From assembly GCA_016717115.1 (NCBI GenBank), contig JADKGE010000009.1:78469-142468 (forward strand): a stretch of DNA of 64,000 nt, given 5' to 3'. Below are positions 26,867 through 38,320 of the stretch, in pieces (the stretch's first letter is position 1; every line of letters starts with the position of its first letter). The notes beneath the pieces are model-generated. The model did not search any database. It saw only the letters and a program-made list of their open reading frames with translations, and was not told where the DNA came from. The DNA comes from Actinomycetota bacterium. GTDB taxonomy: Bacteria; Actinomycetota; Actinomycetes; S36-B12. The translations under genes and the position numbers were made by a program.

Positions 26867-28996
26867 ATGACCAATGGTGGCCCGCGTGAGACCGGGAAGT
26901 CCCGTGCCCCGCGCCCTGGCCGTGGTGCGTCGGCCCGGGAACTCGCCGATCGCGAACGCGTCCTTCGGGCGACGCTCGACGCCATGCCCGACCCCTACCT
27001 GCTGCTCGAGCCGGTCCGGGACGCGGCCGGAGTCGTCCCTGACGCCGACTGTCTCGAGGCGAACGCGGCTGCGTGCCGCTTCCTGCGGGTCAGCCGCGAC
27101 GAGGTGGTCGGCCAGCGCCTGGTCGGGCAGGTGTCCACCGAGTCGAGCGATGCCCTGCTGGCCTGGTGCGCCGACGCCCTGGCCATCGGCGAGCCGGTGG
27201 GCCGTGAAGAGCGACTCTCCACTCACTCGGGTGGTCCCCGCCGGGTCAACGTGCTCTGCGTGCCCGTCGGCGCGGCCGTGGGCGTGTCGTGGCACGAGGC
27301 GAACGAGCGCAGCGATGACCGCGGCGTCGTGGCCGGGGCCATGGCCACCAGTGAGGCGCACTACCGACGGCTGGCCGACAGCTCCATCGACGTGGTGCTG
27401 CACACCGGAGCGGACGGCCTGATCGCATGGAGCTCGCCGTCGATCGAGGCGATCCTCGGCTGGCGACCCGAGGAGATCGTCGGTGTCCGCGTGTCTGAGC
27501 TCATGCACCCCGACGACCTGGTGAGGGTGCAGGCCCTGCAGCAGGAGGTGCTGTCCAGCGGCCAGACGGAGGGACGCATCCAGGCGCGCTTCATCGCCGG
27601 CGACGGCAGCTATCGCTGGATGAGCGACGTCGGCCGGGCGCTGTTCGACGAGTCGGGTGCCCTCGTCGGCGGCATCGACGCCCTGCGCGACGTCCAGGCG
27701 GAGCACGACGCCCGCGAGGCGCTCGCCGTCAGCGAGGAGCACTACCGGCTGCTCGCCGAGAACTCGTCCGACATCGTCTTTCGCAGTACCCGCGACTCGC
27801 GGATCGAGTGGATCTCGCCCTCTGTCGCCGAGGTCCTCGGCTTTGACGCGGGCGGGCTCGTGGGCACGACGACGAGCGATCTCGTCCACCCCGATGATCG
27901 GCCGCACGTCCTCTCCGTCATCCGTGCCAGTGGTGGTCCTGGGGTTCGCTCGTACGAGGCCCGCTTCCTGACGGCCGCGGGAGGCAGCCGCTGGATGGCG
28001 GTCACGGTCCGTCCGGTGTTCAACCAGGTCGGCGCCCCCGTGGCCTGGATCGGCAGCGCCCGAGACATCGAGGACCAGCACGAGACGCGCGAGGAGCTGC
28101 GTCGAAGCGAGGAGCGCTTCCGCACGGCGATGGAGTCGGCTCCCAGTGGCATGGCGGTCGTCGGGCTCGACCAGCGGTTCATGGAGGTCAACCCCGCGCT
28201 CTGCCGGCTCCTGACGAGATCGGAGCAGTGGCTGCTGCGGCACACCGTGAACGACGTGATGGACTCGGCCGACGCCCAGGTGGCGCGTCCGGTGCGCACT
28301 GCCGTGATGTCCGGCGTGATCCGATCGGGAGCCGTCGAGCATCAGATGATTCGCGCCGACGGCACGCGCATCTGGGTGGAGCACTCCATGGGGCTGCTGC
28401 GCGACGATGCGGGCCTGCCCGCCGCCTTCGTCTGCCAGTTCAACGACATCACGGAGCCGCGCGAGGCGCGTGACCAGCTCCAGTACATCGCGACTCACGA
28501 CGCCCTCACGGAACTGGTGAATCGACGCGAGCTCGTCTCGCGGGTCGAGGGTCTGCTGGCGATGCGTCCGCGCACGGGAATCAACGTCGCCATGCTGTTC
28601 ATCGACGTGGACGAGCTGAAGCCCATCAACGATGCGCACGGCCATTCGGTCGGCGACAAGGTCATCGTCGCCGTGGCACAGAGGATCCGCGACCAGGTGC
28701 GTGCGAACGACACCGTGGCCCGGTTCGGCGGCGACGAGTTCGTCGTCGTGCTGCCGAGCATCCACACGGTGGCCGACGCCGAGCGCGTCGCGGGCAAGAT
28801 CCAGGCCGCCCTCGAGCCGCCGGTCTTCGTCGAGGGGCTCCTGCTCGACGTCACGCTGAGCATCGGCATCGCCATGGCCGAGCCCGGCGACGATCCCGAC
28901 GAGGTGCTGCAGCGAGCGGACTACGCCCTCTACCGGGCCAAGCGAAGCGGCCGTGACCGCACCGTCGTGTACGACGTGGCCATCGACGCCGTCTGA
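26867..28996 (+). CDS. Four-PAS GGDEF diguanylate cyclase
   Basis: A 709-aa protein starting at ATG 26867; GTG 26858 in frame would add three residues. No membrane segment is seen. Four PAS-like domains occur at about 20-140 (divergent), 155-275 (HYRRLADSSIDVVLHT), 285-400 (HYRLLAENSSDIVFRS) and 410-530 (RFRTAMESAPSGMAVV). The GGDEF domain (about 535-705) is complete: HDALTELVNRREL, FIDVDELKPINDAHGHSVGD, RFGGDEF and SIGIAMAEPG. Diguanylate cyclase activity gated by a PAS-sensed signal is expected. It is convergent with the SDR gene. Confidence 0.93.
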   Translation: MTNGGPRETGKSRAPRPGRGASARELADRERVLRATLDAMPDPYLLLEPVRDAAGVVPDADCLEANAAACRFLRVSRDEVVGQRLVGQVSTESSDALLAWCADALAIGEPVGREERLSTHSGGPRRVNVLCVPVGAAVGVSWHEANERSDDRGVVAGAMATSEAHYRRLADSSIDVVLHTGADGLIAWSSPSIEAILGWRPEEIVGVRVSELMHPDDLVRVQALQQEVLSSGQTEGRIQARFIAGDGSYRWMSDVGRALFDESGALVGGIDALRDVQAEHDAREALAVSEEHYRLLAENSSDIVFRSTRDSRIEWISPSVAEVLGFDAGGLVGTTTSDLVHPDDRPHVLSVIRASGGPGVRSYEARFLTAAGGSRWMAVTVRPVFNQVGAPVAWIGSARDIEDQHETREELRRSEERFRTAMESAPSGMAVVGLDQRFMEVNPALCRLLTRSEQWLLRHTVNDVMDSADAQVARPVRTAVMSGVIRSGAVEHQMIRADGTRIWVEHSMGLLRDDAGLPAAFVCQFNDITEPREARDQLQYIATHDALTELVNRRELVSRVEGLLAMRPRTGINVAMLFIDVDELKPINDAHGHSVGDKVIVAVAQRIRDQVRANDTVARFGGDEFVVVLPSIHTVADAERVAGKIQAALEPPVFVEGLLLDVTLSIGIAMAEPGDDPDEVLQRADYALYRAKRSGRDRTVVYDVAIDAV

Positions 28997-29033
28997 CCTG
29001 GGCCGGTCGCGGGGGCGCCCCTGGGTGCATCGC

Positions 29034-29831
29034 TCAGAGGCTGGGCCCTGCGAGGTTCCAGCCGCCGTCGGCGACGATCGTCGTGCCGGTGACGTAGTCG
29101 CCGGCGGGGGAGAGCAGGAACGCGATAACGCCGGCGACCTCCTCCGGCTGCTGCAGTCGCCTGAGCGGGATGACGCCACTCACGTCCGCCGGGCGAAGCC
29201 CGTATCCCTCCCACGCCTGCGTGTGCACGATGCCGGGGGCGACAGCCGCGAGCCTGATGCCGTGCGGAGCCCATTCGACGGCGAGGGTGCGCGTGAGGCT
29301 CTCCACCGCCGCACGGGCCGCTGACGAGTGCGCCATGCCCGGGATGCCGCGCAGCGGTGTCATGGTGACGCTGACGACCTTGCCATAGCCGTTCGGGATC
29401 ATCGAGCGGGCGGCCAAGCGGGTCGTGAGGTACCACGGCGCATCGAGGTTGAGTCGGGTGACGGCCCGGAACCCGTTGGCGGACACCGACTCCGCCGGGG
29501 CGATGAACTGCCCGCCCGCATTGTTGACGAGCAGGTCCACCCGTCCGTGGAGGGCGAGGATGCGATCGATGACGGCGTCCACGTCGGCGAACTCGCGCAG
29601 GTCGACCGGGATCGCCGTCACCTCGAGGGCGCCGTCGGGGGCCAGGGCGCGGGTCTCCTCGAGCGCATCCGCTCGCCGGCCCAGGATGACCACCTGGGCA
29701 CCCAGCCGAGCCAGCAGCAGCGCCGTCGCCCGGCCGATCCCGGAGCCTCCTCCGGTCACGACGGCCACCCGGCCGGTCAGGCATCCGGGTCGAAGGACGT
29801 CGCTGGGATCGAAGGTCGGCTGCTCGCTCAT
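29034..29831 (-). CDS. SDR-family oxidoreductase lacking the canonical Tyr-Lys pair
   Basis: The 265-aa protein has a full SDR nucleotide-binding site (TGGGSGIG at 26-33, NNAG at 103-106) and a C-terminal SDR end (LLSPAGDYVTGTTIVADGGWNLAGPSL). The catalytic YxxxK is replaced by Ser169-x3-Arg173 (HSSAARAAVE), although Ser154 is in place. Closest by pattern are the 2,4-dienoyl-CoA reductase-like and citronellol/citronellal dehydrogenase-like SDRs of acyclic terpene clusters, some of which use altered catalytic residues. It is divergent from the LLM gene and 2.9 kb from the carboxylase operon, so participation in that pathway is possible but unproven. Confidence 0.85.
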   Translation of the reverse strand: MSEQPTFDPSDVLRPGCLTGRVAVVTGGGSGIGRATALLLARLGAQVVILGRRADALEETRALAPDGALEVTAIPVDLREFADVDAVIDRILALHGRVDLLVNNAGGQFIAPAESVSANGFRAVTRLNLDAPWYLTTRLAARSMIPNGYGKVVSVTMTPLRGIPGMAHSSAARAAVESLTRTLAVEWAPHGIRLAAVAPGIVHTQAWEGYGLRPADVSGVIPLRRLQQPEEVAGVIAFLLSPAGDYVTGTTIVADGGWNLAGPSL

Positions 29832-29923
29832 GGCCGGATCCTTGCACGGGTGCCCGCAGGGGAGGGAATGGTCTGCCCATCGTGGGGGTTAGCGTCAGAG
29901 CGCACCCGACCGTGAGGACACCC

Positions 29924-30956
29924 ATGACCACCCCTGTCGAATTCGGCCTGGACACCTTCGGCGACGTCACTGTCGACGCTGGTGGCCGGCCCCATACCGC
30001 TGCCCAGGTGATCCGCGACGTCGTCGAGCAGGGCGTCCTCGCGGACGACGTCGGCGTGGACGCCTTCGGGATCGGCGAGCATCACCGCGAGGACTTCGCC
30101 GTCTCCGCCCCGGACGTCGTCCTCACGGCCATTGCCGCCCGCACGACGCGGATCCGCCTCGGCTCCGCCGTGACCGTGCTGTCGAGCGACGACCCGATCC
30201 GGGTGTTCCAGCGCTTCTCGACGCTGGACGCGATCTCCGGCGGCCGAGCCGAGATCACCGTCGGGAGGGGCTCGTTCGTCGAGTCCTTCCCGCTATTCGG
30301 CTACGGCCTCGAGGACTACGAGGTGCTGTTCTCGGAGAAGCTCGATCTGTTCGCGGAGCTGTTGAGGGAACGTCCGGTGACGTGGTCGGGCACCGTGCGG
30401 CCGCCGTTGGCCGGCGCCCGGGTGTTCCCCGCCCACCGAGTCCGGGGGCCTTCGTACGTGGGTGGGCGTCGGGGGGAGCACGGCCTCGGTGATCCGGGCG
30501 GCGACGTACGGGCTGCCCCTGATGATCGCCATCATCGGCGGATCGGCCGATCGCTTCGTTCCCCTGGCCGACCTCTACCGAGCCGCACTGGAGCAGCAGG
30601 GCCTCGCTCCGCTGCCGATCGGCGTGCACTCGCCCGGGCACGTCGCCGCCACCGACGAGCAGGCGGTCGAGGAGTTCTGGCCGGGGTACCTGTCCGGCAT
30701 GACCCGCATCGGGGCCGAGCGGGGCTGGCCGCCGCCGACCCGCCTGCGCTTCGACGACGAGGTGGCCGCCGGGTCGCTCTATGTCGGCTCGCCGGAGACG
30801 GTAGCCCGTCGGATCGCCGCCACTGTGGCCACCCTCGGCCTGCGTCGCTTCGACCTGAAGTACGCCACCGGGCCCATGCCGCACGCGCAGCTCATGTCGT
30901 CGATCGAGCTCTACGGATCCCGCGTCGTCCCGCTGGTGCGCGACCTGCTCGCGTGA
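29924..30956 (+). CDS. LLM-class flavin oxidoreductase (one frameshift)
   Basis: ATG 29924 sits behind GAGGA. The first 168 or so residues read as a bacterial-luciferase-fold oxidoreductase (EFGLDTFGDV, GIGEHHREDFAVSAPDVVLTAIAARTTRIRLGSAVTVLSSDDPIRVFQRFSTLDAISGGRAEITVGRG). In the C4 run 30427-30430 the frame slips. Reading the next frame gives PTESGGLRTWVGVGGSTASVIRAATYGLPLMIAIIGG and runs to a proper C terminus (DLKYATGPMPHAQLMSSIELYGSRVVPLVRDLL) at 30956. Removing one C restores a 343-aa protein of normal length. It is either a recent frameshift or an assembly error; all family motifs are otherwise intact. Confidence 0.8.
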
Positions 30957-31028
30957 GGGATCGCCTTCACGGAGCGAAACCCGTCGCTCTCGGGGGAGAA
31001 TGCACGAACGAGACTCGGAGCGAGAGTG

Positions 31029-32714
31029 ATGGGGTGGCCTGATGTGTCACGACCGCGAGTCGCCCCACGGTCGGTGCCCAGCGTGACACCGCCGATCGAC
31101 GTGAGCCTGCTCTCCACGGTGGTGGATGACCGCGCGGTGTTCATGGCCGCGACGTACCAGGCCGGCGAGGCCGTCATCGTCACCGACACCACCCCGGTCA
31201 TCCGCTACGCCAATCCGCGGGCGCTGCTGAACACCGGCTACGAGCTCGACGAAGTGATCGGGCAGAACCCGCGCATCTTCCAGAGTGGCCTGCACGATCC
31301 TTCCTTCTACGAGCAGATGTGGGAGCGACTCGCGGGCGGTCACTCCTGGTCCGGCCTCCTCCTCAATCGCCGGAAGGACGGCGAGGTGTACGAGGAGTCG
31401 GCCATCATCACCCCCGTTCGCGGCGACGACGGAGCCGTCGTCGCGTACGTGGCCACGAAGCGCGACCTGTCGGTCGAGCGCGGGCTCGAGGAGGACATCT
31501 CCCGGCGGCAGAGCAATCGGGACTCACTGGTCGCCCTGATGAACACCGTGCGGCCCGGTGAGTCGATCGAGGCGACCTCGGCCGCGTTCTGCGACGCGGT
31601 CACCCAGATCGACGGCATGGACGGGGCGATCGTCTTCATGCTCCAGGACGACGGCACGGTGATCGCCGCCAGTGCCGACCCCGAGCCGATGCCGGGATTC
31701 GCGTTCGGCCGCCACATCCCCGTCCCGAGGCTGCAGGAGATCGTCGAGGAGACAGTGGGCGGCCCGTGGGTCCTGGATGTCTCGGCGTCGGCCGAGCATC
31801 CCGAGATGCCCACGGACCTGCTCGACGTGATGCGGGAGCGAGGCATCGTGGCGGCCGGCTACGCGGCGATCCGCTGGAACGAGGAGCTGGTCGGTGTGGT
31901 GTCGGTGGCGACGCTCCGGCCCGACGGAGTCCACTGGCTGAAGTCGAGGGCCGGGGCGCTGGAAGAGATCAGCTCGTTCGCGGGCGCCATCCTCGGCCGG
32001 CAGGCGCTGCAGTACCGCCGCCACGAGACCCTGCGGCGCGAGATCAGGGACATCATCGACAACTCGCTCTACCACCCCGTCTTCCAGCCCGTCATGAACC
32101 TGCGGACGAACCTCATCGGCGGCTATGAGGCGCTCACGCGGTTCGATGATGGCTGCGCGCCGGACATCCGCTTCGCCGAGGCGCACAGCGTCGGGTTGGG
32201 CCCCGACCTCGAGGCGGTCTGCGCGGCCGTGGCGGTCGAGACCGTGCGCCACCTGCCGGTGGACGTCTGGCTGAGCATCAACTTCTCGGCCGACGCCATC
32301 CTCGACGGCCACGCGGCCGCGGTGGTGGCGAAGGCGAATCGCCCCGTCGTCGTCGAGATCACCGAGCACGCGGTGATCGAGAGCTATCCGGCCCTGCGTC
32401 AGGCCATCACGAGGGGCGGCGACGTCCTGTTGTCGGTCGACGATGCGGGAGCGGGCTTCGCCAGCCTGCGGCACATCCTCGAGCTCGACCCCGACATCGT
32501 GAAGCTCGACATCGGCCTCATCCGCGGCATCGACCGCGATCCGGCCCGCCAGGCGCTCGTCGCCGGGATGCGCCACTTCGGGCTCAAGACCGGGACCACC
32601 CTGATCGCCGAGGGGGTGGAGACGGCAGCCGAGGCCGAGACCGTCCGCGACCTGGGGGTCGAGCTGGGGCAGGGGTACCTGTACGGCCGCCCTCGGGTGA
32701 TCGAGGCGCCCTGA
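31029..32714 (+). CDS. PAS-GAF-EAL c-di-GMP phosphodiesterase
   Basis: A 561-aa cytoplasmic protein starting at ATG 31029, seven bases after GGAG; GTG 31026 is possible. The PAS domain (about 35-160) resembles the blue-light/heme PAS family by NPRIFQSGLHDPSFYEQMWERL, but lacks the LOV cysteine motif. GAF domain at about 170-330. The EAL domain at about 345-560 keeps EALTRF, INFSADAIL, EITEHAV, DDAGAGFASL, KLDIGLI, AEGVET and GQGYLYGRP, so phosphodiesterase activity is likely. No GGDEF domain is present. It ends 56 bp before the carboxylase operon. Confidence 0.93.
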   Translation: MGWPDVSRPRVAPRSVPSVTPPIDVSLLSTVVDDRAVFMAATYQAGEAVIVTDTTPVIRYANPRALLNTGYELDEVIGQNPRIFQSGLHDPSFYEQMWERLAGGHSWSGLLLNRRKDGEVYEESAIITPVRGDDGAVVAYVATKRDLSVERGLEEDISRRQSNRDSLVALMNTVRPGESIEATSAAFCDAVTQIDGMDGAIVFMLQDDGTVIAASADPEPMPGFAFGRHIPVPRLQEIVEETVGGPWVLDVSASAEHPEMPTDLLDVMRERGIVAAGYAAIRWNEELVGVVSVATLRPDGVHWLKSRAGALEEISSFAGAILGRQALQYRRHETLRREIRDIIDNSLYHPVFQPVMNLRTNLIGGYEALTRFDDGCAPDIRFAEAHSVGLGPDLEAVCAAVAVETVRHLPVDVWLSINFSADAILDGHAAAVVAKANRPVVVEITEHAVIESYPALRQAITRGGDVLLSVDDAGAGFASLRHILELDPDIVKLDIGLIRGIDRDPARQALVAGMRHFGLKTGTTLIAEGVETAAEAETVRDLGVELGQGYLYGRPRVIEAP

Positions 32715-32733
32715 CATCGGCGACGAAAAGTTC

Positions 32734-32765
32734 TTGACGCGCGCATCAAGTTGACGCTAGCGTCA
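32734..32765 (+). promoter_or_regulatory. Promoter with palindromic candidate TetR operator
   Basis: TTGACG (32734-32739) is a good -35 box. With an 18-bp spacer, TAGCGT (32758-32763) is a weak -10, which would start transcription near the GTG at 32771, making the mRNA leaderless. The perfect 14-bp palindrome TGACGCTAGCGTCA (32752-32765) covers the -10. A second imperfect dyad, CTTGA...TCAAG (32733-32750), covers the -35 and spacer. The operon encodes its own TetR regulator, so these dyads are its most likely operators. The link is inferred. Confidence 0.55.
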
Positions 32766-32770
32766 GGTAT

Positions 32771-34389
32771 GTGACCCCCGTCCTCCGCTCGCATGTCGAC
32801 CCCCGGTCGGACGTGTTCGGCGCGAACCGGGCGGCGTTGCTCGAGGCCCTCGCCCAGATCGACGGACTCCTCGCCCAGGTGACGGCCGGCGGTGGCACCG
32901 CAGATGCCGCCAAGAACGCGCGCACCGTGGCCCGGCACCGCGGCCGCGGCAAGCTCCTCCCTCGGGAGCGGATCAGCCTGCTCGTCGATCCCGGCTCGGC
33001 CTTCCTCGAGCTCTCCCCGCTGGCCGGCTGGGGTTCGGACGACGCCCTGGGCGCGGGCCTTGTCACCGGGATCGGTCGCATCAACGGCATCGAGTGCGTC
33101 GTCAGCGCCAACGATCCCACGGTCAAGGGCGGGTCTCAGGCCCCCATCACGGTCACCAAGGCGCTGCGTGCCATGTCCGTCGCCCACGACAACCGGTTGC
33201 CTCTGGTCTCCCTCACCGAGTCGGGGGGCGCCGACCTCACCAAGCAGGTCGACGTGTTCAACCCGGGCGGTGCGACCTTCAAGAACCTCACGAGGCTGTC
33301 GGCCGCCGGCATCCCCACGATCACCCTCGTCTTCGGGTCGTCCACCGCGGGCGGCGCCTATGTGCCGGGCATGAGTGACTACGTCGTGCTGCAGAAGGAC
33401 TCGGCCCGCGTCTACCTCGGCGGCCCGCCCCTGGTGAAGATGGCCATCGACGAGGATGCGGACGACGAGACCCTCGGCGGCGCGGAGATGCATGCCCGCG
33501 TCTCGGGGCTGGCCGACTACCTGGCCGTCGACGAGCCGGACGCGCTTCGGATCGGGCGCGACATCGTGGGCCACCTCGGCTGGCGCAAGCAGGGCAGCGG
33601 GCCGGCGCGCGCACCGCGGCCGCCGGTCTATGACCCCGAGGAGCTCCTCGGCATAGCGTCGGCCGACATCAAGGTTCCGTTCGAGGCGCGCGAGGTGCTC
33701 GCCCGCGTCCTCGACGCCAGCGAGTTCGACGAGTTCAAGCCGCTCTACGGATCGACCCTCGTCACCGGGTGGGGTCATGTCAACGGCTATGCGGTGGGCA
33801 TCCTCGCCAACAACGGAATCCTGTTCAGCGAGGAGGCCCACAAGGGCGCCCAGTTCATCCAGCTGTGCAACCGCATGGACGTGCCGATCCTGTTCCTGCA
33901 GAACATCACCGGCTTCATGGTGGGCACGCGCTACGAGCAGGGCGGCATCATCAAGGACGGCGCGAAGCTGATCAACGCGGTCAGCAACTGCGGCGTCCCG
34001 ATGATCACCCTGATGATGGGGGCGTCCTACGGGGCCGGCAACTACGGCATGGCCGGCCGCGCCTACGATCCTCGGTTCATCTTCAGCTGGCCCAACCATC
34101 GCATCGCGGTGATGGGGCCCAAGCAGCTCGCCGGGGTCCTCACGATCGTGGCCCGGCAGAAGACCGAGGCGGCCGGTCAGCAGTTCGACGAGGAGGCCTT
34201 CGCGCCCATCCGTGACGCCTTCGAGCAGCAGGTCGAGAGCGAGTCCACGGCGCTGTTCGCCACCGGGCGGATGTGGGACGACGGCGTGATCGATCCGCGC
34301 GACACCCGAACGGTGCTCACCCTGGCGCTGTCCGCGGTCCACTCGGCTCCGGTGCGAGGCACCGAGTCCTACGGCGTCTTCCGGATGTG

Positions 34390-34390
<1 letters not shown>
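32771..34390 (+). CDS. Biotin-dependent acyl-CoA carboxylase, carboxyltransferase (beta) subunit
   Basis: A 539-aa protein with the length and layout of methylcrotonyl/geranyl/propionyl-CoA carboxylase beta subunits. The N half has the acyl-CoA oxyanion region FGSSTAGGAYVPGMSDY and GGPPLVKMA. The C half has the carboxybiotin site region LFLQNITGFMVGTRYEQGGIIKDGAKLINAV, GASYGAGNYGMAGRAYDPRF and MGPKQLAGVL. It transfers CO2 from carboxybiotin to an acyl-CoA. The context (AtuA-type protein, LiuC/AtuE-type hydratase, acyl-CoA dehydrogenase) favours a methylcrotonyl- or geranyl-CoA-like substrate. First gene of a seven-gene operon; the GTG start lacks a good SD. The operon's makeup is reminiscent of mycobacterial accA2/accD2 clusters. 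Confidence 0.9.
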
Positions 34391-36458
<2,068 letters not shown>

Positions 36459-36462
<4 letters not shown>

Positions 36463-37886
36463 CCGATCCCGTTCTCATCGCCAACTGCAGTGGCTTCTTC
36501 GGCGACCGGATCGACGCGGCCCGGGAGATGGTCGAGGGCGGTCCCATCGACGTACTCACCGGCGACTGGCTGGCCGAGTTGACGATGCTCATCCTCGCCC
36601 GCCAGAAGATGAAGCACGGCAACGGATTTGCCCGCACGTTCATGACGCAGATGGAGCAGGTGCTCGGCACCTGCGTCGACCGAGGCATCAAGGTGGTCAG
36701 CAACGCCGGTGGACTGGATCCGCAGGGGCTCGGCGCCGCCCTGGCCGAACTGGCGGTGGCCGTCGGAGTGCCCGTGCGCATCGGCGTCGTCAGTGGCGAC
36801 GACTTGATGCCCCGCGTCGCCGAGCTCATGGCAGGCGGCGAGCACTTCGTCAACATGGACACGGGGGAGACGCTCGCCGAGGTCGGGGTGCGACCCATCA
36901 CGGCCAACGCCTACATCGGCGGCGAGCCCATCGCGGCGGCACTGGCCGCCGGTGCCGACGTCGTCATCACCGGGCGGGTCACGGATGCCGCGCTCGTCAT
37001 CGGGCCCGCCGCGTGGTGGCATGGCTGGGACTTCGCCGCCGCCCGGCGTGGTGATCAGGCCGTGCTCGATGCGCTGGCCGGCGCGCTGGTGGCCGGGCAT
37101 GTCATCGAGTGCGGCGCCCAGGCCACGGGCGGCAACTACGCCTTCTTCGCCGATGTCCCTGGGCTCGAGCAGCCGGGGTTCCCGATCGCCGAGGTGGCGG
37201 CCGACGGGAGCAGCGTGATCACCAAGCACGACGGAACGGGCGGCATGGTCACGGTGGGCACGGTCACCGCGCAGCTGCTGTACGAGGTGGCCGGCCCCGA
37301 CTACCTGAATCCCGACGTGACGGCCCGCTTCGACACCATCCGGCTCGAGCAGAAGGCGCGCGACCGTGTGCTCGTCAGCGGCACGGTGGGTCAGGCGCCG
37401 CCACCGCGGCTCAAGGTGGCCATGAACTACCTCGGCGGGTTCCGCAACACCCTCACCATCGTGCAGACAGGGCTCGACGCCCGGCCCAAGGCCGACCTCG
37501 CCCTCCGCACGGTGGCGGGAGTCACCCTCGAGCAGGCCGAGGCCCTCAGCCCGTCCGACCTCGCCGCGGCTTCGCGCCTCGACGTGGCCGAGATGACGGC
37601 CGTCCTCGTCGACAGCGCTCTCGCGGATCCGGCCACACCTGAACAGGCGCAGTCGTTCCTGCGCATCACGGTCAAGGACACGGATACGGCGAAGGTGGGC
37701 AAGCCCTTCACCCAGGCCGTCATCGAGGCGACCCTCTCCTCCTACCCCGGGTTCTTCCCGACAACGCCCCCGGGCGCGGCCTCGCCGTTCGGCGTCTACT
37801 GGCCGAGCACCGTCGCGCGGGAACTCGTGGACGTGTCGGTCACCCTGGACGGCCAGCCCATCACGACCGGGCCGGGTGCCGCATGA
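36459..37886 (+). CDS. AtuA-type (DUF1446) protein, large part
   Basis: The 475-aa protein matches the N-terminal DUF1446 region of acyclic terpene utilisation protein AtuA: ANCSGFFGDRIDAAREMVEGGPIDVLTGDWLAELTMLIL, VVSNAGGLDP, ANAYIGGEPIAAALAAGADVVITGRVTDAALVIGP, HVIECGAQATGGNYAFF and GTGGMVTVGTVTAQLLYEV. AtuA is needed for citronellol/geraniol catabolism in Pseudomonas, but its biochemical step is not settled. In fused homologues a C-terminal domain follows; here it is the next gene. The start overlaps the carboxylase stop (ATGA). Confidence 0.88.
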
Positions 37887-38320
37887 GCACGGCGCGCCTC
37901 CCTCTCGGCACCTTCGTCGGCGCGCGGAGCGGGGACAAGGGCGGCAACGCCAACGTCGGGCTGTGGATCCTCGACCCCGTCGAGGCGACGGCGGTTGCCC
38001 TCGCCCACGGCGAGGAGGCGAGCCTCGAGGTGTCCGCCACTCAGACCGCGCTGGCGGACGCGCGCTACTCGTGGCTTGCGTCCCTCCTCACCGTCGACGG
38101 CGTTCGCGTCCTGCTGCCCGAGGCGGCCGCGCTCGAGATCGACGTCTTCCCCCTCCCGAACCTGCGGGCCGTCAACATCGTCATCCACGGGCTCCTCGGA
38201 CGCGGCGTGGCGGAGTCCTCCCGGGTCGATCCCCAGGCGAAGGGACTCGGCGAGCACCTGCGCGCCCGCAGAGTCGACATCCCCGGCTCGCTCCTCGATC
38301 CGTCGGACCCGGTGCGGTGA
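37883..38320 (+). CDS. AtuA C-terminal domain encoded as a separate protein
   Basis: The 145-aa protein begins almost at once with GTFVGARSGDKGGNANVGLWI, the motif that marks the C-terminal domain of fused AtuA-type proteins, followed by FPLPNLRAVNIVIHGLLGRGVAESSRVDPQAKGLGEHLRARRVDIP. It starts within the stop of the large AtuA part (ATGA overlap), so the two chains are made together and probably form a complex. The split layout occurs in other bacteria. No independent function is known. Confidence 0.85.
   Translation: MSTARLPLGTFVGARSGDKGGNANVGLWILDPVEATAVALAHGEEASLEVSATQTALADARYSWLASLLTVDGVRVLLPEAAALEIDVFPLPNLRAVNIVIHGLLGRGVAESSRVDPQAKGLGEHLRARRVDIPGSLLDPSDPVR

Noticed and set aside
26423..29179. 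918-codon minus-strand open frame
   Set aside because: Antisense to the GNAT and PAS-GGDEF genes, low-complexity composition, no domain.
31029..32714. N-terminal PAS domain considered as a LOV photoreceptor
   Set aside because: The NPRIFQSG motif resembles LOV-like PAS, but the flavin-binding Cys motif (NCRFLQ) is absent, so light sensing through a cysteinyl adduct is not supported.
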